Source: an uncultured Muribaculaceae bacterium (GTDB lineage: Bacteria; Bacteroidota; Bacteroidia; Bacteroidales; Muribaculaceae). From it: 20,837 nucleotides of DNA. A model generated the notes under the pieces. It saw only the letters and a program-made list of their open reading frames with translations, was not told the DNA's origin and made no database searches. The position numbers and the translations under genes are program-made. Each line of letters starts with the position of its first letter. Positions within the stretch are counted from its first letter, which is position 1. The stretch is from contig CAJTRC010000044.1 of the NCBI GenBank assembly GCA_910578365.1, positions 1 through 20,837 on the forward strand, in the 5' to 3' direction. Of this stretch, positions 1 to 7,753 are shown in pieces.

Positions 1-62
1 AAGTTACGAAAATAAATCAGTGTCTGCAAGTATACGGGCAAAATCAGCACAAAATCGGACCT

Positions 63-82
63 GAAAAAATTATGATTTTTTC
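63..82. other. AT-rich perfect inverted repeat upstream of pfkA
   Basis: GAAAAAAT and ATTTTTTC form an 8-bp perfect inverted repeat around a TATG loop. It lies 14 bp before the likely -33 region of the pfkA promoter. It could be an operator, or a weak A/T-type terminator for whatever lies to the left. An AT-rich palindrome of this size can also arise by chance in a low-GC intergenic stretch, so no function is assigned. Confidence 0.3.
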
Positions 83-95
83 AAAAGTCATAAGA

Positions 96-125
96 TTCGG
101 TTTTGTGAAATTTTTTGTACTTTTG
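96..125 (+). promoter_or_regulatory. Bacteroidetes-type promoter for pfkA operon
   Basis: TACTTTTG at 118-125 matches the Bacteroidetes -7 consensus TAnnTTTG exactly. The -33 position, 19 bp upstream, has TTC at 96-98 instead of TTG, so that box is weak. Transcription would start near 131, leaving a leader of about 20 nt before the pfkA ATG. Confidence 0.6.
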
Positions 126-150
126 CAACTTCAACTAACAATACTCAGCC

Positions 151-1131
151 ATGGCAGAAATAAAATGTGTAGGTATACTTACCTCCGGCGGCGACGCACC
201 CGGTATGAACGCCGCTATCCGCGCCGTTACCCGCGCGGCTATTTTCGGAGGTCTTAAGGTAAAAGGCATATACCGCGGTTACCGTGGTCTTATCACAGAC
301 GAAATTGTTGACTTCCGCACCCAGAACGTGTCGAATATCATACAGCAGGGCGGCACAATACTCAAAACGGCCCGTTGTAAGGAATTCACCACTCCCGAAG
401 GCCGTCAGCTTGCCTACGACGTGCTGATGCGTCACGGCATCGATGCCCTGGTGGTGATAGGCGGCGACGGCTCTCTTACCGGTGCCCGTGTATTCGCCAA
501 CGAATTCAATTTCCCCATCATCGGTCTGCCCGGTACAATCGACAACGACCTCTATGGCACCGATACCACCATAGGCTATGACACCGCGCTGAACACCATC
601 ATGGAGTGTGTCGACAAAATCCGCGACACAGCCACCAGCCACGAACGCCTGTTCTTTATCGAGGTTATGGGCCGCGACGCCGGTTTCCTGGCCCTGAACG
701 GTGCCATTGCCTCAGGCGCAGAGGCTGCCATTATACCGGAAATCTCCACCGAGGTCGACCAGCTGGCCGAACTGATCCAGAACGGTTTCCGCAAGAGCAA
801 GAACTCCTCGATAGTGCTTGTGGCCGAAAGCCCCGTCACCGGCGGCGCCATGGGCCTGGCCGAACGAGTGAAGAACGAATATCCCGGCTACGACGTGCGA
901 GTGTCGATTCTTGGCCACCTGCAGCGAGGAGGCTCGCCTACTGCCCACGACCGTATTCTGGCCTCGCGCATGGGTGCCGCAGCTATCGACGCACTGCTCG
1001 AAGACCAGCGCAACGTAATGATTGGCATAAAGAACGACGAAATAGTGTACGTGCCCTTCTCAAAGGCAATAAAGAACGACAAGCCCATTAACCGCGAACT
1101 GCTCACCACACTGCGACGCCTGTCAATCTGA
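151..1131 (+). CDS. pfkA: ATP-dependent 6-phosphofructokinase
   Basis: This enzyme phosphorylates fructose 6-phosphate to fructose 1,6-bisphosphate in the cytoplasm, the committed step of glycolysis. The 326 residues cover the normal bacterial PfkA length. Visible motifs are the N-terminal GILTSGGDAPGMNA nucleotide loop, IGGDGSLTGA, the catalytic PGTIDNDLYGTDTTIGYDTA segment, EVMGRDAGFLAL, and the substrate-binding GHLQRGGSPTAHDR. Glycine in the GGDGS motif and after the TIDND loop is the pattern of ATP-using enzymes; pyrophosphate-dependent enzymes carry Asp and Lys at these positions. The ATG at 151 follows the -7 box by 25 bp and is the first residue aligning to the family. The stop codon shares its last base with the xerD start, so pfkA heads a three-gene operon. 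Confidence 0.97.
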   Translation: MAEIKCVGILTSGGDAPGMNAAIRAVTRAAIFGGLKVKGIYRGYRGLITDEIVDFRTQNVSNIIQQGGTILKTARCKEFTTPEGRQLAYDVLMRHGIDALVVIGGDGSLTGARVFANEFNFPIIGLPGTIDNDLYGTDTTIGYDTALNTIMECVDKIRDTATSHERLFFIEVMGRDAGFLALNGAIASGAEAAIIPEISTEVDQLAELIQNGFRKSKNSSIVLVAESPVTGGAMGLAERVKNEYPGYDVRVSILGHLQRGGSPTAHDRILASRMGAAAIDALLEDQRNVMIGIKNDEIVYVPFSKAIKNDKPINRELLTTLRRLSI

Positions 1132-2039
1132 TGCAGGTACCCGAGGAGTTTCGCCGCTTGCGCGCCAGCTATGAGGCTTACCTGCTGCTGGAACGCGGCC
1201 TGAGCCCCAATACACGCGACGCCTATCTGCGCGACGCCGACCGATTGTGCAACTGTCTGGCGGATGTCGGCACCACCGTGCCCGACGCCGATGCCGGACA
1301 GTTGCAGCAGTTTGTGGCCGAACTGCACGACCTGGGCATAGCTCCGCGCTCGCAGGCCCGTATCATCTCGGGCATGAAATCGCTCTACCGCTTCCTGCAC
1401 CTCGAGGGCATTATCGATATTGACCCAACGCTGAAAATCGATACCCCACGCATAGGGCGCCGTCTGCCCGATGTGCTGAGTGTGGAGGATATCAACGCCA
1501 TGGTCGAGGCCGTGGACCTCGAGCGCCCCGAGGGCCCGCGCAACCGCGCGATAATCGAAACTTTGTATGGCTGCGGCCTGCGTGTGAGCGAGCTGTGCAA
1601 CCTCGAGATAGCCCGAGTGGACTTCGACGACGGCATTTTGGCGGTGACAGGCAAGGGCTCCAAGGAGCGTATAGTGCCAATGTCCGACGAATCGATGCGC
1701 TGGATTGACGAGTACCGTCCGTGGCGAGCCACACTGCCTGTGAAGCGGGGCGAGGAACCGTATCTGTTTCTTAACCGTCGAGGCCACAGGCTCTCGCGGG
1801 TAATGGTTTTTTATATAGTGCGTGAACTTGCGGCCCTGGCCGGTGTTCAGAAAAGTATATCTCCGCATACACTGCGCCACTCGTTCGCCACCCATCTGCT
1901 CGAAGGCGGAGCAAACCTCAGGGCCATTCAGCAGATGCTGGGTCACGAAAGCATAGCTACCACCGAAATTTATCTGCATATCGACAATACTCGCCTTCGC
2001 GAAGAGATTCTGATGTATCATCCGCGAAACAGAAAATGA
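1131..2039 (+). CDS. xerD: Tyrosine recombinase XerD (XerC/XerD family)
   Basis: This is a site-specific tyrosine recombinase expected to act with a partner at dif to resolve chromosome dimers. The 302-residue protein has an N-terminal SAM-like DNA-binding domain (about 10-90) and a C-terminal catalytic domain (about 110-295). The full catalytic set is visible: R151 in GLRVSEL, K175 in TGKGSKER, H246 and R249 in SPHTLRHSFATHLLEGGA, H272 in MLGHESI, and nucleophile Y281. The text around 246-281 is closest to XerC/XerD housekeeping enzymes rather than phage or transposon integrases. It starts inside the pfkA stop (TGATG) and its stop overlaps the next gene's start (ATGA), so translation is probably coupled. 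The XerD rather than XerC assignment rests on general resemblance. Confidence 0.93.
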   Translation: MQVPEEFRRLRASYEAYLLLERGLSPNTRDAYLRDADRLCNCLADVGTTVPDADAGQLQQFVAELHDLGIAPRSQARIISGMKSLYRFLHLEGIIDIDPTLKIDTPRIGRRLPDVLSVEDINAMVEAVDLERPEGPRNRAIIETLYGCGLRVSELCNLEIARVDFDDGILAVTGKGSKERIVPMSDESMRWIDEYRPWRATLPVKRGEEPYLFLNRRGHRLSRVMVFYIVRELAALAGVQKSISPHTLRHSFATHLLEGGANLRAIQQMLGHESIATTEIYLHIDNTRLREEILMYHPRNRK

Positions 2040-2665
2040 ACACACTCAGCCGCATATTACTGTTGCTTCTGCTGCTCGGCTCCGTTTCCGGGGGGTGGGG
2101 GAAACGCACGCTCGACGACCCCGGCTCGCCGGTGGAAAGCATATACCGCGGCTACACATGGCGCATCGACGAGCAGGGCGACTCCATGCTGGTGCTGTAT
2201 CTGAAAGACCTGCCGGTGTACCCGGCCCGTAAATTCAAGAACAAGAAAGAAGAGGAATTCTACTGGCGCACGGTACGCAACGTGAAACTGACGCTGCCAT
2301 ACGCCAAACTGATAGCCGAAACTCTGCTGGAAACCTACGAGTATATCGAAACATTTCCTACCAAAAAAGAGCGCGAGGACTATCTGAAACAAATGGAAAA
2401 AGCTCTGTTCGAGCAGTATAAACCCGTGCTGAAGCGCTTTAGCAAAAACCAGGCAAAGGTGCTGATAAAACTGATACAGCGCGAAACCAACCAGTCGAGC
2501 TACGACATTGTCAAGGCCTTTATGGGCAGTTTCAGGGCCTCGTTCTGGCAAGGCTTCGGCAAACTGTTCGGCGTAAGCCTCAAAAGCAAATACCGGCCCG
2601 AAAAGAACAAGGACGACGCCACCATCGAACGCATAGCCTCGCTGGTGGAGCGAGGCATGCTTTGA
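2036..2665 (+). CDS. DUF4294 secreted protein
   Basis: This 209-residue protein has a Leu-rich signal peptide (about 1-20) and then a domain matching my recollection of DUF4294, a Bacteroidetes-specific family of unknown function. Recognisable parts are YLKDLPVYPARKF, the charged KKEEEFYWRTVRNVKLTLPYAK segment, and the helical block RFSKNQAKVLIKLIQRETNQSSYDIVK leading to GSFRASFWQGFGKLFGVSLK. The mature protein is lysine-rich and probably periplasmic. Its ATG overlaps the xerD stop codon by four bases, placing it as the last gene of the pfkA-xerD operon. No catalytic motif was recognised and no function is proposed. Confidence 0.85.
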   Translation: MNTLSRILLLLLLLGSVSGGWGKRTLDDPGSPVESIYRGYTWRIDEQGDSMLVLYLKDLPVYPARKFKNKKEEEFYWRTVRNVKLTLPYAKLIAETLLETYEYIETFPTKKEREDYLKQMEKALFEQYKPVLKRFSKNQAKVLIKLIQRETNQSSYDIVKAFMGSFRASFWQGFGKLFGVSLKSKYRPEKNKDDATIERIASLVERGML

Positions 2666-2675
2666 TTGCGGGAAC

Positions 2676-2706
2676 TTGCATTAAAAACGGAAATTTCTTA
2701 ACTTTG
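2676..2706 (+). promoter_or_regulatory. Bacteroidetes-type promoter for the metallopeptidase-ribD pair
   Basis: TTG at 2676-2678 is followed, after 20 bp, by TAACTTTG at 2699-2706, a perfect TAnnTTTG -7 box. The predicted transcription start near 2713 lies about 18 nt before the ATG at 2731. This supports starting the metallopeptidase at 2731 rather than at the upstream ATG at 2662, which would precede the promoter. Confidence 0.7.
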
Positions 2707-2730
2707 CAGCCTTTTAAAAATACATATATT

Positions 2731-3603
2731 ATGAAACTCGACGGACGAAGAACAAGCAGTAACGTAAGCGACCGGCGCGGAGTATCGGGTAAGACACTCG
2801 GTGTTGGCGGCGGTATAGTGGGCGTGATTGTGGCGGCGGTAATAACACTGCTGTCAGGTGGTAATCTCGGTGATGTGCTTATGCAGGTAGGCCCTCAGCT
2901 CTTGAATCAGAATGTAAGTTACACAGGTAATTATACTCCTGACGCTGAGGATGAGCGCCTGGCTGACCTGGCCTCGAAAGTACTGGCGGGAACCGAAGAT
3001 GTCTGGACCGAGGAATTCCGCCGGCAAGGCTGGGGCGAATATCAGTGCCCGAGGCTGGTGCTGTTCAGCGGAGCCGTGCAGAGCGGCTGCGGAAACGCCA
3101 CCTCGCAGACCGGTCCATTCTATTGCAGCGCCGACCAGACTGTGTATATCGACCTTCAGTTCTTCAAGGATATGCAGCAGGACATAGGCGCCTCGGGCGA
3201 TTTTGCCTACGCTTATGTGATTGCACACGAGGTAGGCCACCACGTGCAGTATCTGCTGGGCACTTTGGGAGAGGCGCATCAGCAGATGAGCCGCCTCAGC
3301 GAAAAAGAGGCCAATAAAATCAGTGTGCGCCTTGAACTTCAGGCCGATTACTATGCCGGAGTGTGGGCACACCGTGACAACGAAATGTTCCGGTCGATAG
3401 AGCCCGGCGATGTGGAAAACGCCATCGACGCCGCCTCAAAAATAGGCGATGATTATCTGCAGCGCAAGGCATACGGACGCGAAATGCCCGACAGTTTCAA
3501 CCATGGCCGTTCCGACCAGCGTGTGCGCTGGCTGAAAAAAGGCATAACGACAGGCGACCCTCTGCAGGGCGACACATTTACCCCATCGTATAACTCTCTG
3601 TAA
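2731..3603 (+). CDS. YpfJ-type neutral zinc metallopeptidase
   Basis: This membrane-anchored putative zinc peptidase has 290 residues. It opens with the short charged MKLDGRRTSSNVSDRRG stretch typical of the YpfJ/zinc_peptidase family, then one membrane segment (about 25-42). The catalytic region follows, with HEVGH at 166-170 inside AYVIAHEVGHHVQYLLG and a downstream ELQADYYAGVW at about 202-212 that may supply the third zinc ligand. The family text SGAVQSGCGNATSQTGPFYC precedes it. The start at 2731 is preferred because it begins the conserved N-terminus and follows a promoter. The last base of its TAA stop is the first base of the ribD ATG, so the two are cotranscribed. The substrate is unknown. 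Confidence 0.9.
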   Translation: MKLDGRRTSSNVSDRRGVSGKTLGVGGGIVGVIVAAVITLLSGGNLGDVLMQVGPQLLNQNVSYTGNYTPDAEDERLADLASKVLAGTEDVWTEEFRRQGWGEYQCPRLVLFSGAVQSGCGNATSQTGPFYCSADQTVYIDLQFFKDMQQDIGASGDFAYAYVIAHEVGHHVQYLLGTLGEAHQQMSRLSEKEANKISVRLELQADYYAGVWAHRDNEMFRSIEPGDVENAIDAASKIGDDYLQRKAYGREMPDSFNHGRSDQRVRWLKKGITTGDPLQGDTFTPSYNSL

Positions 3604-4634
3604 TGGAAGCTTTCGAACGAAAATATCTTGAACGCGCCCTCGAGCTTGCACGGCATGCCGAGGGCGTGTCGTTGCCTAATCCCATGGTCGGGGCAGTGAT
3701 TGTTGCCCCGGGCGGCCGTATAATAGGCGAAGGCTTTACAGCCGAGTGCGGCAAAGGCCATGCCGAGGTCAACGCGGTGGCATCGGTAAGCGAGGCCGAC
3801 CGCGCCCTGCTGCCGCAGTCAACCATATACGTGACCTTGGAGCCGTGTTCGCATTACGGCAAAACACCGCCTTGTGCCAAACTGCTGTGCGACATAGGTA
3901 TAAGCCGCGCTGTAGTCGGTACTGTCGACCCTTTTGCCAAAGTCAGCGGCCGGGGCATCGACATGCTGCGCCGTGCAGGTGTGGAAGTTGAGATGGCCCC
4001 GCAGGATTTTGCCGAAAAATGCCTTTGGCTCAATCGCAGATTCTTTACCGCCCACAGCCTCAAACGCCCCTTTGTGACTCTGAAATGGGCCCGCAGCGCC
4101 GACGGTTGGCTCGACCGCAGGCGCACACCCTCTAACCCGCATCCGGCGGCTATAAGCACCCCTTCCGGACGTCTGGCCGTGCATCGGCTGCGCGGCTGCC
4201 ACGACGCCATACTTGTGGGCAGCGGCACGGTGCTTGCCGACCATCCGCGCCTCGATGCCCGCATTGCCGGCTGCAAGAACCCCCTGCCGGTGATACTCGA
4301 TGTCCGCCGCCGGCTTGCCGGAGCCGACATTATCACAACTCGTGCGCCGCTGGTAATTGACTATGAGGCTTCGCTTGCCGACTATCTTGCCGACCTCTAC
4401 GCCCGCGGTATCACCTCTGTGCTGGTGGAGGGCGGATCCTATACCCTGCAGCGTTTTATCGATGCCGGACTATGGGACGAGGCGCGCGAGGAAATAGCGC
4501 CCGTGGACTTCGGCGACGAAGGCTGCGCACCCGCCCCCACGCTCTCCGGCAAGTTAATCCGGAGCATGAATATAGGCCCTAATTGTGTTAATCTATATTC
4601 GCGAGAAGCGTGTCGCCACGTTAAAAACCTATAA
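3603..4634 (+). CDS. ribD: Bifunctional riboflavin biosynthesis protein RibD (deaminase/reductase)
   Basis: RibD carries out two successive steps of riboflavin synthesis: deamination of diaminohydroxyphosphoribosylaminopyrimidine, then NADPH-dependent reduction of its ribosyl side chain. The N-terminal deaminase domain (about 1-145) shows the zinc site HAE at 53-55 and PC at 81-82 with C91 in EPCSHYGKTPPC. The C-terminal reductase domain (about 147-343) has the TLKWARSADGWLDRR entry strand, HDAILVGSGTVLADHPRLDAR and VLVEGG. Both domains appear complete, and 343 residues is within the family range. It overlaps the preceding metallopeptidase stop codon by one base, a pairing with no obvious functional logic. 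Confidence 0.95.
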   Translation: MEAFERKYLERALELARHAEGVSLPNPMVGAVIVAPGGRIIGEGFTAECGKGHAEVNAVASVSEADRALLPQSTIYVTLEPCSHYGKTPPCAKLLCDIGISRAVVGTVDPFAKVSGRGIDMLRRAGVEVEMAPQDFAEKCLWLNRRFFTAHSLKRPFVTLKWARSADGWLDRRRTPSNPHPAAISTPSGRLAVHRLRGCHDAILVGSGTVLADHPRLDARIAGCKNPLPVILDVRRRLAGADIITTRAPLVIDYEASLADYLADLYARGITSVLVEGGSYTLQRFIDAGLWDEAREEIAPVDFGDEGCAPAPTLSGKLIRSMNIGPNCVNLYSREACRHVKNL

Positions 4635-4657
4635 AAATAGCGGTTTTAAAGCTATTT
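4635..4657 (+). terminator. Weak hairpin after ribD
   Basis: AAATAGC at 4635-4641 and GCTATTT at 4651-4657 form a 7-bp perfect stem with a 9-nt loop directly after the ribD stop. It has no clear U-tract after the stem and only two G-C pairs, so it is a weak terminator candidate at best. It sits just before the DUF6242 promoter. Confidence 0.35.
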
Positions 4658-4668
4658 CACGCATATTG

Positions 4669-4700
4669 TTTGCCCACTTCCAAGCTAAATCTTAATTTTG
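4669..4700 (+). promoter_or_regulatory. Near-consensus promoter for the DUF6242 / envelope cluster
   Basis: TTTG at 4669-4672 is separated by 20 bp from TAATTTTG at 4693-4700. Both boxes match the Bacteroidetes housekeeping consensus. Transcription would begin near 4707, giving a leader of about 54 nt. That leader contains a 6-bp hairpin stem, ATTGCC at 4709-4714 pairing with GGCAAT at 4727-4732. Confidence 0.7.
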
Positions 4701-4760
4701 CAATTTGAATTGCCATGTATAAATGCGGCAATGTAACTCAAATCCGATTCTGATCATCAC

Positions 4761-6230
4761 ATGATAAAGAAATCAAACTGTCTGTCGGCGCTCTTTGCCG
4801 CATCGGCTCTGTTGGCAGCCTGTAACTCCGACTATGAGCCTGCGATTGTCACTTCCGAAAGCGTGGAAGTGTCGGCTTTTTCGCTTACCGCCGACTCAAA
4901 GGTGCTGAGCAACCTTGACTCTGTATTCTTCTCCATCGACCTGGTGAACGCGCAGATTTTCAATGCCGACTCCCTGCCATACGGCACAAAGGTAAACAAA
5001 CTCATACCCAAAATCACCACACAGGCGGTGTCGGTGGCCGAGCTGATAGTGCCTCGCAGCGGCAAGGCGGACACTACTTACAACTATCTGACTAATTCGA
5101 CCGATTCCATCGACTTCTCGAACGGCCCGGTGCGCCTGCGCCTGGTGTCGGAGTCGGGTTCGGTGGAGCGTACCTATCAGATAAAAGTGAACGTGCATCA
5201 GGTCAAGAGTGACTCGCTGGAGTGGGGCGGCGCCGCATTGTCGCGCCTGCCGGGCAGCCTTGCCGGTGTTAAAGAATCGCGTACGGTTGAGTTCAAAGGC
5301 AAATATTATACACTGCTGAGCAATGGCGTGAACTACCGGATAGCCATTCAGAATAATCCGGCCGATGCTGATTATGAAGAAGTAAGCCCGGTTTTGCCCA
5401 TAAATACGCCTTACCCCATTAAAGTGAACAGCCTGCATGCGACCTCCGATGCCGCATACGTGCTGTCGCAGACCGGCGACCTGTTTAGCTCTGCCGACGA
5501 AAGCCTGAATGAATGGAAATCCACTCAAATTTCCGGCTGGCACGCAATTGTGGCAACCTATGCCGACCAGGTTATAGGTTCACGACAGGACGCCGCCGGC
5601 AACTGGACTCTCGAATATTACCCTTCGGGTAAAAGCCAGGCGTTGCCCGAAGGTTTCCCCGTAAGCGGTACATCGCAGACCATAAGTTACCGCTTCGACA
5701 TGTCGACCACTTCCAATGTGCTGATTCTCGGAGGCCGTACAGTCAAAGGCTTTTCAAACTCATGCTGGAGCTATGACGGTAAAAACTGGGCAAAACTTAC
5801 CCGCAGTACTGTGATGCTGCCTGTTGAGTCGCCTGTGGTGATACCTTACTTCTCCACCCGCACCGGCGCCGACTGGGTATCGACACGCTATTCCACACTG
5901 GTGGCCTTCGGCGGAACCAATTCACTGGGAGGCATTAGTCGCGATGTGTATATAAGCTACGACTTTGGTGTGCAATGGATTAAAGCCGGAGAGCTGATGC
6001 AGCTGCCTGAATATGTGCCCGCCACTTCCAGCGCATCGGCATTTGTGGTAGACCAGGAATTGCCCGCCAAGGGCCGCGGACTGTTTGCACCCTCGCGCAT
6101 CGTCAAGCCCATAACCGACTGGAAGTGCCCCTATATTTATGTGTACGGCGGATATGACGCCTCGGGCAAACTCAGCGACAATCTGTGGCGCGCCGTTATC
6201 AACCGCTTTACATTCAAGCCCATCGAGTAA
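4761..6230 (+). CDS. DUF6242 lipoprotein, beta-propeller-like
   Basis: This 489-residue predicted lipoprotein has a clear lipobox, LLAAC, with the acylated cysteine at residue 21 after a basic MIKK start. Residues about 25-150 look like a cadherin-like or Ig-like N-terminal domain (VSAFSLTADSKVLSNLDSV). Residues 155-485 contain recurring aromatic/glycine patterns such as WSYDGKNW, STLVAFGGTNSLGG and YIYVYGGYDASGKLSDNLWR, which resemble Kelch-type beta-propeller blades. I assign it to DUF6242, a Bacteroidales family of unknown function. It has a strong promoter of its own, and its stop lies 12 bp before the DUF6089 gene, so it probably leads the uppS-bamA transcription unit. Its place there suggests, but does not prove, an envelope role. 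Confidence 0.8.
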   Translation: MIKKSNCLSALFAASALLAACNSDYEPAIVTSESVEVSAFSLTADSKVLSNLDSVFFSIDLVNAQIFNADSLPYGTKVNKLIPKITTQAVSVAELIVPRSGKADTTYNYLTNSTDSIDFSNGPVRLRLVSESGSVERTYQIKVNVHQVKSDSLEWGGAALSRLPGSLAGVKESRTVEFKGKYYTLLSNGVNYRIAIQNNPADADYEEVSPVLPINTPYPIKVNSLHATSDAAYVLSQTGDLFSSADESLNEWKSTQISGWHAIVATYADQVIGSRQDAAGNWTLEYYPSGKSQALPEGFPVSGTSQTISYRFDMSTTSNVLILGGRTVKGFSNSCWSYDGKNWAKLTRSTVMLPVESPVVIPYFSTRTGADWVSTRYSTLVAFGGTNSLGGISRDVYISYDFGVQWIKAGELMQLPEYVPATSSASAFVVDQELPAKGRGLFAPSRIVKPITDWKCPYIYVYGGYDASGKLSDNLWRAVINRFTFKPIE

Positions 6231-6242
6231 CCGAATCCGCCC

Positions 6243-6929
6243 ATGAAGCGTCTGCTCCATATTATCTTCGCCATCATGGCCCTGGCAGCTTCGCAGCAGG
6301 CCGGGGCACAGACCGCGCCCTATAAATTCGATATAGGCGCGCAGCTGGGTATGAGCGGTTATCTGGGCGACGCCAACAGCTCGAACCTTATGAAGCATCC
6401 CGGATTCGACGGCGAGGCTTCATTCCGATACATAGCCAACGCCCGCTGGGCTGTGCGCGGTGTTTTCGCCGTGCTGGGCCTGAGCGGCAACACCGCTGAC
6501 ATGGCCGACGTGCTGCCCGACCAGGCGCAGTACTCTTTTACCTCGACCGTGTACGACCTTGGCGCACGCTTCGAATTCAACTTTCTGCCATACGGAATCG
6601 GCGAAACATATAAAAGACTACGCCGTATATCGCCATATCTCACCTTAGGCGTGGGGCTGTGTATGTCATCGTCGGGAGGTACCACCTCGGTGGCTCCAAC
6701 CATTCCAATGGGCTTTGGAGTGAAATTCAAAATGGCCGAACGCTGGAATTTAGGTGCTGAGTTCACCATGACCAAAGCATTCGGCGACAAACTGGACGGC
6801 CCCGTGCTGAACGACCTCAACGGCATCAAAACCGCGTTCTACCGCAACACCGACTGGTTTTCGCGCCTTACCATAGGCATAAGTTATGAATTCGGCAAGC
6901 GCTGCGAAACTTGCCATTATGTAGATTAA
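6243..6929 (+). CDS. DUF6089 outer-membrane beta-barrel protein
   Basis: This 228-residue protein begins with a signal peptide (about 1-22, ending AGA before QT). The rest alternates hydrophobic and polar residues as in small outer-membrane beta-barrels. Recognisable DUF6089-like parts are DIGAQLGMSGYLGDAN near the N-terminus, YDLGARFEFNFLPYG, ISPYLTLGVGL and the closing LTIGISYEFGKRC. The family usually sits directly upstream of uppS and bamA in Bacteroidetes, as it does here, with four bases between its stop and the uppS start. The function is unknown; a barrel-assembly accessory role is an inference from position only. The C-terminal CETCHYVD tail has two cysteines that could form a disulfide. 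Confidence 0.85.
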   Translation: MKRLLHIIFAIMALAASQQAGAQTAPYKFDIGAQLGMSGYLGDANSSNLMKHPGFDGEASFRYIANARWAVRGVFAVLGLSGNTADMADVLPDQAQYSFTSTVYDLGARFEFNFLPYGIGETYKRLRRISPYLTLGVGLCMSSSGGTTSVAPTIPMGFGVKFKMAERWNLGAEFTMTKAFGDKLDGPVLNDLNGIKTAFYRNTDWFSRLTIGISYEFGKRCETCHYVD

Positions 6930-6933
6930 GAGA

Positions 6934-7707
6934 ATGACCACCGACTATCGCTCACAGCTTGATCTCAGACACATACCCGGCCATGTCGCCATAATAATGG
7001 ACGGCAACGGCCGCTGGGCACGAAGACAGGGCATGGACCGCTCAGCAGGCCATGTCGAGGGCGTGAACACCGTGCGCCGTATCACTGAGATTGCCTCAGA
7101 AATCGGCGTGGGATATCTTACCCTCTATACTTTCTCGACTGAGAACTGGCAGCGTCCGCAGGCCGAAGTCGACATGCTGATGCACCTGATTGTGACAGCC
7201 ATAGAGCGCGAGACTCCCGACCTGATAAAAAACAACGTGCGCCTGCTGATGATAGGCGACACCAATCGTCTGCCGGCCGAGGCCCTCAACCGTCTCCGAC
7301 GCTGTATGGCCGATACCGCGCACTGCACCGGACTGCGTCTGGTGCTGGCTCTGAGCTACTCGGCGCGCTGGGAAATTACCGAGGCCATACGCAGTATAGC
7401 CCGCAAGGCTGCCGAAGGCTCGCTCGCGCCCGACGACATCGACGAATCTACAATATGCAGCCATCTGTCAACCGCCGGCATGCCCGACCCCGACCTGCTT
7501 ATACGTACCGGAGGCGACATGCGTATCAGTAACTTCCTGCTGTGGCAGCTGGCATACACCGAGATATACGTAACCGACAAATTCTGGCCCGACTTCAGCA
7601 AGCAAGACTTCTGCAAGGCAGTACTCGACTTCCAGAGCCGCGAGCGCCGTTTCGGCCTCACCGGCGACCAGGTGAAACAGCAGCCGCATGGCAGCACTGA
7701 AAAATAA
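6934..7707 (+). CDS. uppS: Isoprenyl transferase (undecaprenyl diphosphate synthase)
   Basis: This cytoplasmic cis-prenyltransferase condenses isopentenyl diphosphate onto farnesyl diphosphate to make undecaprenyl diphosphate, the lipid carrier for peptidoglycan and surface glycans. The 257 residues show the signature HVAIIMDGNGRWARRQG with the catalytic Asp at 23. They also show the YTLYTFSTENW-type strand (LTLYTFSTENWQRP), and the C-terminal LLIRTGGDMRISNFLLWQLAYTE block that binds IPP and magnesium. The ATG lies four bases after the DUF6089 stop. It is followed 46 bp later by bamA, so lipid carrier synthesis and outer-membrane assembly are expressed together. Confidence 0.97.
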   Translation: MTTDYRSQLDLRHIPGHVAIIMDGNGRWARRQGMDRSAGHVEGVNTVRRITEIASEIGVGYLTLYTFSTENWQRPQAEVDMLMHLIVTAIERETPDLIKNNVRLLMIGDTNRLPAEALNRLRRCMADTAHCTGLRLVLALSYSARWEITEAIRSIARKAAEGSLAPDDIDESTICSHLSTAGMPDPDLLIRTGGDMRISNFLLWQLAYTEIYVTDKFWPDFSKQDFCKAVLDFQSRERRFGLTGDQVKQQPHGSTEK

Positions 7708-7753
7708 TTGTCAAACTCTCCAATATATAACCCACGAACTATCATACCACATT

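Noticed and set aside
888..2045. 385-codon open frame antisense to pfkA/xerD
   Set aside because: It lies opposite genes with complete catalytic motifs, has no signal or domain of its own, and crosses the gene boundary.
4715..4753. 12-codon upstream ORF (MYKCGNVTQIRF) in the DUF6242 leader
   Set aside because: It is short enough to occur by chance and has no attenuator-like codon run; kept only as a note.
7688..7753. Upstream in-frame ATG for bamA
   Set aside because: It lies inside uppS and adds 22 residues before a normal signal peptide beginning at 7754.
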